Part shown: one piece after another, positions 60,701-64,000 of the stretch
How the letters are laid out: the number at the start of each line of letters is the position of its first letter
Position numbering within the stretch: the first letter of the stretch is position 1
Assembly: GCA_032158295.1 (NCBI GenBank)
Contig: CM063251.1
Location: 21,821,933 to 21,885,932, forward strand
DNA from: Pycnopodia helianthoides
Taxonomy: Eukaryota > Echinodermata > Asteroidea > Forcipulatida > Asteriidae
DNA length: 64,000 nt
Direction: 5' to 3'
Notes under the pieces: generated by a model
The model's input: the letters and a program-made list of their open reading frames with translations, nothing else
Database searches by the model: none
What the model was told of the DNA's origin: nothing
Made by a program: the position numbers and the translations under genes

Positions 60701-63700
60701 ATTGAAGCACAGGTTTCCATTTCTAAGAGCTCATTGAATTAGGCCCCTTGAGGAGAAAAACAAAGCAATACTTAAAGCCTTGGGGGAGGGAGAGGGGGAG
60801 GCAGGAGGGGGGTAAAATTGTGAGTTGGGGAGTTGAGGGAGGGGGAACCTGTAGCTGTAAACCGAGAGAACTTGTGACCCACCTGAGGATGCTGTGATAG
60901 ACAGAAGGGGAGAGAAGATAAGAATTGAGAAATAGGGAGTGAACAGTGACACACATAGACCCACTTTGCCCTGACGTCACACATGACTACTGTCTGCCCC
61001 ATGGTCTGCCATTTTGGGAGTCAAATTTGCAGGTAAAGATTTGGTGCTTGTCTTGCTGCATGCGCATTGATTATAATAAAAACTGCACGGTACCGCGCAG
61101 GGAATCCAACTCCCAAAATAGCACAATCACGATTTAACACGGGTGATGACGTCAGGTGAATTGGGTCCATACATTCACAATACTCATACGAGACCCAACA
61201 AAATACGACTTGTACAACCAGATAAGGCTTTAGGTTGTATCCGAATTGGCGGCTGCAGCTACGGCTACGACTGTTGCTACGGTCGTATCCGGACTGGCGG
61301 CTGAAGCTACGGCTATTGCTTAGGGCATTGCTAAGAACATCCTATACTTCAATACATGACACATGTATGACGACGCAGAAATCTAGCAGTAGCCATAGCT
61401 GCCAATTCGGACACGGCCTAACACTCTTTCACCCTTCACAACCCCATTCTAAATGAATGAGTACTTCCCAGAGGAGTCTCAGTAGGGTTTTATAGGGAAG
61501 AAACTCATATGGCTTAAAGCATTCCTGAACCACCTCGAGCTGTAATTTGAAAACAACTTTCCAGTTACTCTGAGTATCAAAGACATGAACTCTTAGAAAA
61601 ATAATTGCAACGAGATATGAACAAATAGTAAAGTCAGTTCTAAATCAATGCAATTAACTATAGTCTTCATCATCTACAGGATTTTTTGAAGAAGAGGATG
61701 GGAATCAATAGAGCTTGAGTATGTGTAGACTTGCTACAGTGATGATTACATTTCAACTCTCATCTCAGCCCTTCACACTGCCCAGAGTATGGTGTTGACT
61801 TTTTTAATTTAGAGACTTTTATATTTCGTTGTTTATTGTGACCACCCCATGCCAAATTATATTAATTGATTAGCAAAAGTTGAAATGACGACTGAACCAA
61901 AGCCAAATGCAGCATGCAAAATCAAGTGCCACCCAAACACATGTTAATTCCAATTATCATGAAAGTGTTGCATTCTTGGCATCTAGCAAAAAGCCTTAAA
62001 GGGGCACTGTCGTCATGATTATAGTCTGCTTGTGGCTGGACATGGAAACATGAACTCTCACCCAGTTACTACACGCTCTCACGTTGACCATCACATCACA
62101 AATAAAAGCTTTTAAGGGCGCCATCATTATTATCGCGCGCATGAGAGTTCAGAATTTAATGTCTGGCCACAGACTCGCTTTGATCACAACGACAGTGCCC
62201 ATTTAATACTCCATGACACATTATGTATTATTGCTTATTACTTTTCATCCATTTATGGCAACAACAAAAACAAGAAAAATAGCCACTGAAAGTCCCAAGC
62301 ACACCCTAGGGAGGGTTAAACTACTGGACTAGCACTGCTTAAACCTTCTCTAAACCTTTCCACTGGTAGTTTTCATTGAAGTCGATTCAGATTGACAAGG
62401 TCATAACAATTTTGCCTCTTTCTCAAGCTCGGTTTTGATCTTATTTCTACTCATACTTTCAGGTGTAGCTCTTGCCAAATTCAAACAAAACTCTTGGCAG
62501 GAATTCAAGAGATGTCTGCTATGTTTTTGTTGTTGTTTGTAGTTGTTTTTTGCTGTTGTTGTTTTGTGCTGCTTTATAAAACATTTCTAAAATTCTACTT
62601 TTACAAAAATTCAAACCAGGAAGCTTCAAGCCATTGGCAAAGGAGCTCAGAAAAGTTTGAAGGTGATTAGACTGAAAGAGTTAACATATATTAGAAGAAA
62701 AGATAAAAATATGCTAGAAACAAAGCAGCATTTAGTAGGAGCAGAAAATGCAGGATGGTCGGAGGGGGGGGATTTGCCGTATTTTGCACCGCATGAGGGC
62801 ACTTTAAATGGCAAATGTTCTTGCATCACAATTACAGTTTTATCTTATTTTGACTGCCTGTATGCTTGTTTTCTTGTACCAATGGCCATATTAATAATAG
62901 TAATAATAATTAAAACAATGAGAAGAAAGAAGAAGGAAAACACAAAAAAAGTTTGCTTCGCATAACATAAATTTGGTCCAAACACGCCCTAACATGGTCA
63001 AAAATACTGCGAATTTATAAGGCCATTTTCCTTACATTGCTTTTTTTCTCTGGATTGAAATAGACAAGACAGATCTTAAAGTCAATCAAGCAATCACTTA
63101 CTAGATGAATGATTTCAAATTGTTTGTTTCTTGGAATTTTCAAAATTTAAATCACAACTACACCATCTTTTTGTACAAGAATAGACAAATTGTGATGCTC
63201 CGCGCCAAAACCTGGCACTTCCTGCCAAAATTCGTAACTGGGTTTATTTACTCATCAAATAAATGAGAATAAGAACTTTTAAATATCACACAATTTAGGC
63301 CAATGTAAGTATTTCTCAATGTATATGTTTTAGACATCACATCAAATTGATATCAAGGCTGATGTTTCAGTTGTCTTCACTTCTAATGCCATTTCACCTT
63401 TTATAAGAACTGCCTGATTTTGGCATGGGGGTGTCACAAAGGGTGCTACTAATGGTGAAATACCGTTTGGCAATGCACAACTTCTTAAAGCTTCCACCAG
63501 GAAGACACAATACATGCGCTGGACACCTTACATGTCAATTCATACTCGACACAAATGCAGAATGAAACTGGGTTATCATGAATGTGCAGAGAGTGACTGA
63601 AACAAGTTTGAAATTCCATCAGTAATTGAGAATCTGTTTTTGACGCCACTGATCACAATGAATGGCACATGAAATCAGCCTTAAGGCCACCAGGGCCTGA

Positions 63701-64000
63701 AGAACAACTTGACATCATCACCTTAGAAGGACTTACATGTTTTAGCCCAGGAAGTTGGACTCCAAAGGAGTCAAATTTTTGGTGCAAACTTCCAATTTAT
63801 AACAGTTAGGCTACAGTTTCCTTCACATTTGCAATTGCGTTGAGTATGAATCCTGTCTGAAACTCCCGCATTCAGGCAAATGTCTTGTAGCATTCTTACC
63901 TTCTTCGCTGCTGGAGTGGCGTGGCTGCCCATGAGGCTGATACTTAAACTGCACCTTACGGTTGATGCCAGAGAAGTGGCCGTACATCTCCAAGACGGCC
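34555..64000 (-). CDS. PPIP5K: Inositol hexakisphosphate and diphosphoinositol-pentakisphosphate kinase (PPIP5K/VIP1), C-terminal two thirds
   Basis: Bifunctional enzyme making and breaking inositol pyrophosphates (IP7/IP8). Fourteen exons join in frame to 861 codons plus stop. Present here: most of the histidine-acid-phosphatase-like domain, from [16 protein letters not shown] through [124 protein letters not shown] and [12 protein letters not shown]; then a Ser-rich tail with [12 protein letters not shown] and [20 protein letters not shown], both conserved in vertebrate PPIP5K. The ATP-grasp kinase half and the RHGDRTP active-site motif lie beyond 64000. Two small exons (51192-51239, 48488-48526) may be alternative. 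Confidence 0.95.
35261..35435. mobile_element. MITE, family I
   Basis: CCAGTTTCATAGAGC at the left and GCTCTATGAAATTGGGCC at the right are inverted. The interior has AAACTTAGCAGGAAACCAG and GTAAGCATTTTGG. A second copy, interrupted, is at 43080-43883. Confidence 0.7.
35693..35842 (-). CDS. PPIP5K: PPIP5K exon ([12 protein letters not shown])
   Basis: Acceptor CATTTTCAG, donor GTAAGCTC. 150 bases, phase 1 to 1. [10 protein letters not shown] corresponds to the conserved SSSAPNLQDYAR block of vertebrate PPIP5K. Confidence 0.88.
36323..36477 (+). mobile_element. MITE, family E, copy 2
   Basis: ATAGACCCCTTGCATATG at the left and CCAATGCAAGTGGTCTAT at the right are inverted. Collinear with 31503-31660. 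Confidence 0.75.
36667..36958 (-). mobile_element. tRNA-derived SINE (family F)
   Basis: Same body as 49547 and 51515: GTAGCTCGCAAGCCAGAGGA, CACTACCAATCCTAGTACAT, CACACTCTGCTGATCAGAAA. The tRNA head at the right is decayed. Confidence 0.7.
37043..37379 (-). CDS. PPIP5K: PPIP5K exon, acidic/Ser-rich tail
   Basis: Acceptor CTTGTAACCAG, donor GTATGCTG. 337 bases encoding a disordered segment ([29 protein letters not shown]) ending in phase 1. Reading frame continuity with both neighbours supports it. Confidence 0.85.
37498..37740. repeat. Minisatellite, about 45-55 bp units
   Basis: Five units carrying CTAGGGTTGGGATGTTTAAC followed by CGGTTAAC variants, ending in iterated TTTAACCG. Lies in a PPIP5K intron next to a family H repeat. 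The GGGTTGGG runs are not telomeric repeats. Confidence 0.8.
37741..38010 (+). repeat. Dispersed repeat family H, copy 2
   Basis: GGGAGAATGATTGACATCCC, TTACATTATTTTTAATCCCC, CACCCCACTGTGGTTTATGG, in the same order as 15540-15960. Confidence 0.6.
38069..38290 (-). CDS. PPIP5K: PPIP5K exon ([16 protein letters not shown])
   Basis: Acceptor TTTTCCACAG, donor [29 protein letters not shown] through [12 protein letters not shown], phase 0 at both ends; this closes the phosphatase-like domain. Confidence 0.95.
39004..39249 (-). CDS. PPIP5K: PPIP5K exon ([19 protein letters not shown])
   Basis: Acceptor CTCCAACAG, donor [23 protein letters not shown] to RYGKLCS, 82 codons, phase 0 at both ends. The acceptor has an A-rich rather than pyrimidine-rich tract, and a MITE starts 30 bases upstream of it. 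Confidence 0.93.
39280..39650 (-). mobile_element. MITE, family A, adjacent to a PPIP5K acceptor
   Basis: TTAAAGGCAGGGTATACTTT at the left and CCAAAAGTATCCACTGCC at the right; the interior is as in 33011-33379. Its left edge is 30 bases from the exon 39004-39249 boundary. Confidence 0.8.
40114..40318 (+). mobile_element. MITE, family D
   Basis: TTAAAGGTACACGTTGCCTC and CCAAGGCAACGTGTTCC then TTTAA are inverted and nearly perfect. The interior shares GTGTTAGTTCAC and GTGTGGATCATTGTATTCTA with other D copies. Confidence 0.8.
40360..40595 (-). CDS. PPIP5K: PPIP5K exon ([14 protein letters not shown])
   Basis: Acceptor CTTTTGACAG, donor GTGAGATAG. Includes [16 protein letters not shown], where vertebrate sequences as I recall have LYHSETLELMLRRW, and [12 protein letters not shown]. 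Ends IIPQ in phase 0. MITE sequence begins about 40 bases past the donor. Confidence 0.95.
40634..40770 (-). mobile_element. tRNA-derived SINE (family G)
   Basis: Minus strand: GGGCTTAATAGCTCAGTTGG, then GGTCACAAGTTCAAATCC; tail GGTCTCCCTATTTTGTCAAT on plus. Confidence 0.7.
40850..40990 (-). mobile_element. tRNA-derived SINE (family G), second tandem copy
   Basis: Same family as the preceding copy (GACTAGAGCAGGATTTGAAC, CTTTACCAACTGAGCCATCT, then AGTCTCCCTATTTAGTCAAT), with a deletion in the head. Confidence 0.65.
41461..41962 (+). mobile_element. Family D MITE right part with a second hammerhead-like relic
   Basis: The right end GCACCCCATCCGAAGGCATC ATGCCCC is family D; the left end is uncertain. 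Within it 41794-41835 reads AGCCTTTGAGAAAGACTCTG CTAGGGTCGAAACGTCAGGC: stem I AGCC/GGC-like, stem II GACTC..GGGTC, and GAAACGTC, but the CUGANGA box is degenerate (TTTGAGAA). The right end is about 15 bases from a PPIP5K donor. Confidence 0.45.
41979..42123 (-). CDS. PPIP5K: PPIP5K exon ([13 protein letters not shown])
   Basis: Acceptor TCTTGTCCAG, donor GTAACAAAC. Encodes [29 protein letters not shown] and ends DEKSRE in phase 1. Confidence 0.92.
42886..42952 (-). CDS. PPIP5K: PPIP5K exon ([19 protein letters not shown])
   Basis: Acceptor TTTCTACAG, donor GTACTTAAC. 67 bases, ending in phase 0. Confidence 0.9.
43080..43883. mobile_element. Family I MITE interrupted by another MITE
   Basis: TTGGGCCCAAATTCATCAAG at the left and GGCTTTATGAAATTGGGCCC at the right are the family I termini. 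The two halves are separated by the 599-bp insertion at 43124-43722. Confidence 0.7.
43124..43722. mobile_element. 599-bp MITE with termini of about 100 bp
   Basis: GGGTCATTCCGTGTCAATTC continues through TCCGTGACGG-like sequence to ATTTTGTGTGCTGATTGGAC at the left. All of this is mirrored at the right (GTCCAATCAGCACACAAAAT to GAATTGACACGGAATGACCC). It is flanked on both sides by CTAA (43120-43123, 43723-43726), a 4-bp target duplication. Confidence 0.85.
44998..45235 (-). mobile_element. tRNA-derived SINE (family F)
   Basis: Body GGGTTCTTTTACATGCATTA, GGCTTTACGTCCCATCC, CACTCTGCTGATCAAAAACA; the head at the right is decayed. Confidence 0.7.
47594..47741. repeat. Long imperfect hairpin with GC-rich loop
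   Basis: GGTTCATGGTGTTTTGTACA, then GGGGGCAAATGGCACC, is followed by the loop GGAGGCGAAGCCGAG and the inverse arm GGTACCATTTTCCCCC, then GGGTACAAAACCCATGAACC. AGAATTGTTCC and CAACAATTGTTTT extend the outer arms. There is no protein-coding sense; it may be the palindromic core of a transposable element. Confidence 0.6.
48488..48526 (-). CDS. PPIP5K: PPIP5K 39-nt microexon
   Basis: Acceptor CCCTAACAG, donor GTACTAAA; 39 bases, phase 2 to phase 2. Inclusion yields [18 protein letters not shown]; skipping yields GKVKEM. Inclusion recreates the QRVK seen in vertebrate PPIP5K, so it is probably real, but it could be a cassette. Confidence 0.6.
49241..49353 (-). CDS. PPIP5K: PPIP5K exon ([17 protein letters not shown])
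   Basis: Acceptor TGGCCGCAG, donor GTAAGTAATG. Ends in phase 2 after SVTLQG. Confidence 0.92.
49547..49838 (-). mobile_element. tRNA-derived SINE (family F)
   Basis: Same body as 36667-36958 (ATATTTCTGGTTATGAAACC, CACACTCTGCTGATCAGAAA) with box-B complement GGACTCGAACCC. Confidence 0.7.
49944..50065 (-). CDS. PPIP5K: PPIP5K exon ([19 protein letters not shown])
   Basis: Acceptor TATTTAG, donor GTTAGTG. The core phosphatase-fold block is nearly invariant among animals. Ends in phase 0 after AAFTK. Confidence 0.93.
50202..50577. mobile_element. MITE, family C
   Basis: TTAAAGGTATCATACAGGAT continuing TGGTA is mirrored by TACCCATCCTGTTTAATACC then TTT. The interior matches the right half of 5703-6196. 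Confidence 0.75.
50868..50990 (-). CDS. PPIP5K: PPIP5K exon ([14 protein letters not shown])
   Basis: Acceptor GGGGTTGCAG, donor GTAAGAAC. Encodes [20 protein letters not shown] to CIYPGGQ. A possible alternative acceptor nine bases in (GTAAAG) also keeps frame. Confidence 0.92.
51192..51239 (-). CDS. PPIP5K: PPIP5K 48-nt microexon, basic peptide
   Basis: Acceptor TTCCTCCTAAAG and donor GTAAGCC enclose 48 bases, phase 1 to phase 1, encoding [16 protein letters not shown]. Skipping it keeps the frame. PKKRSTRK resembles a monopartite nuclear localisation signal. There is no protein-level proof of use, but the site lies exactly where the insertion fits between flanking exons. Confidence 0.55.
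51515..51825 (-). mobile_element. tRNA-derived SINE (family F), best head
   Basis: Minus strand: GTCGTGGCTGAGCGGTTAAG, AGCATCAGACTCAAGCTCTG, GGGTTCGAGTCCCGGTCGTG. This is a clear Ser/Leu-type tRNA head with boxes A and B, then the family body. Confidence 0.8.
51945..52012 (+). repeat. 22-bp tandem repeat, three identical units
   Basis: AAGAAGGTGTACCGATCTATTC-type units repeat three times without mismatch. Confidence 0.85.
54040..54160. repeat. Tandem repeats of about 38 bp, C/A-rich
   Basis: AATGAATCCATCCACACATA followed by AATCTGTCCACTATCCAC recurs. A looser ATCCATCCAC periodicity extends from about 53850. Confidence 0.75.
55337..55787 (+). mobile_element. MITE, family B
   Basis: TTAAAGGTAGGGTCACAGAT at the left and ATCTATAACCCTACC at the right; collinear with 2164-2592. 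Confidence 0.75.
57541..57970. repeat. Recent duplication around TG dinucleotide tracts
   Basis: About 160 bases from GGGCATATGTGGGGTCCTGA to ACCGGATCCGTAAGGATG occur twice (about 57547-57698 and 57787-57941) with only two small differences that I see. Each copy ends in a (TG)n tract; the first tract is about 75 bases. A third, shorter TG run lies just before 57541. Confidence 0.85.
59085..59268 (+). mobile_element. MITE, family D, 3' part
   Basis: GGCACGTTTGTGTGGATCAT and CCCAACCCGAAGGCAACGTG then TTCCTTTAA match the right half of family D. The left terminus is missing. Confidence 0.6.
60958..61167. mobile_element. MITE, family L
   Basis: GACCCACTTTGCCCTGACGTC and GACGTCAGGTGAATTGGGTC are inverted, and CATTTTGGGAGT and ACTCCCAAAATAG extend inward. 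Confidence 0.65.
61226..61419 (+). mobile_element. MITE, family J, second copy
   Basis: TTGTATCCGAATTGGCGGCT at the left and GCCAATTCGGACACGGCC at the right. An internal duplication of GTATCCGNNTGGCGGCTG lies in its left half. Confidence 0.65.
61996..62206. mobile_element. MITE, family K
   Basis: TTAAAGGGGCACTGTCGTCA and ACGACAGTGCCCATTTAA are inverted; GGCTGGACAT and ATGTCTGGCC, and TGAACTCTCA and TGAGAGTTCA, extend the pairing. Confidence 0.75.
63900..64000 (-). CDS. PPIP5K: PPIP5K exon ([13 protein letters not shown])
   Basis: The exon continues past the window edge. It ends HSSSEE in phase 1 before donor GTAAGAATG. Confidence 0.93.

Larger units (their letters stand above)
51240..63899. 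other. PPIP5K 12.7-kb intron
   Basis: Largest intron in the window. Besides the SINE, MITEs and tandem repeats listed, stretches 52013-53850, 54161-55336, 55788-57540, 57971-59084, 59269-60957 and 62207-63899 are unique AT-rich sequence. The flanking exons join in frame, so no coding exon is required. Open frames inside are short and unrecognised. Confidence 0.55.

Overview
This is animal (metazoan) genomic DNA: AT-rich, with short coding exons bounded by GT-AG introns and a dense load of small transposable elements. Three conserved genes are present. The repeat landscape (many miniature inverted-repeat elements with TTAA-like flanks, tRNA-derived SINEs and a foldback element of a type classically described in sea urchins) suggests an echinoderm or another deuterostome marine invertebrate. 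That placement is an inference. The gene identities are firm.

Layout. (1) 437-6479, minus strand: the first three exons I can find of a class I myosin, closest to vertebrate MYO1B, covering the start codon to the P-loop; the gene continues off the left edge. (2) 6480-25945: no recognisable coding exon. It holds many MITEs, a tandem pair of hammerhead-ribozyme-like motifs (10803-10907), a 64-bp minisatellite, and a 5.8-kb foldback element (about 19635-25429). The foldback element has long terminal inverted repeats, inverted arrays of a unit of about 225 bp, and a 1.2-kb centre with a PHD-finger-like fragment. (3) 25981-31378, plus strand: a complete RNF180-type membrane-anchored RING E3 ligase in five coding exons. 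(4) 31379-34554: convergent intergenic region. (5) 34555-64000, minus strand: the 3' two thirds of a diphosphoinositol pentakisphosphate kinase (PPIP5K/VIP1), 14 coding exons, with the 5' part beyond the right edge.

Myosin and RNF180 are divergent, with the foldback element between them. RNF180 and PPIP5K are convergent. There is no operon logic and the three proteins act in unrelated processes: membrane-associated actin motor, ER or nuclear-envelope ubiquitin ligase, and inositol pyrophosphate metabolism. All exon joints were checked by hand for phase. The RNF180 exons sum to 636 codons plus stop, and the PPIP5K exons to 861 codons plus stop in this window.

Most notable observations: the foldback element, whose array units repeat a 13-bp motif from its termini and whose two arms each carry a splice donor pointing outward toward a flanking gene; the tandem hammerhead motifs; two phase-neutral microexons in PPIP5K, one encoding a basic nuclear-localisation-like peptide; and MITEs lying within a few tens of bases of PPIP5K splice sites.
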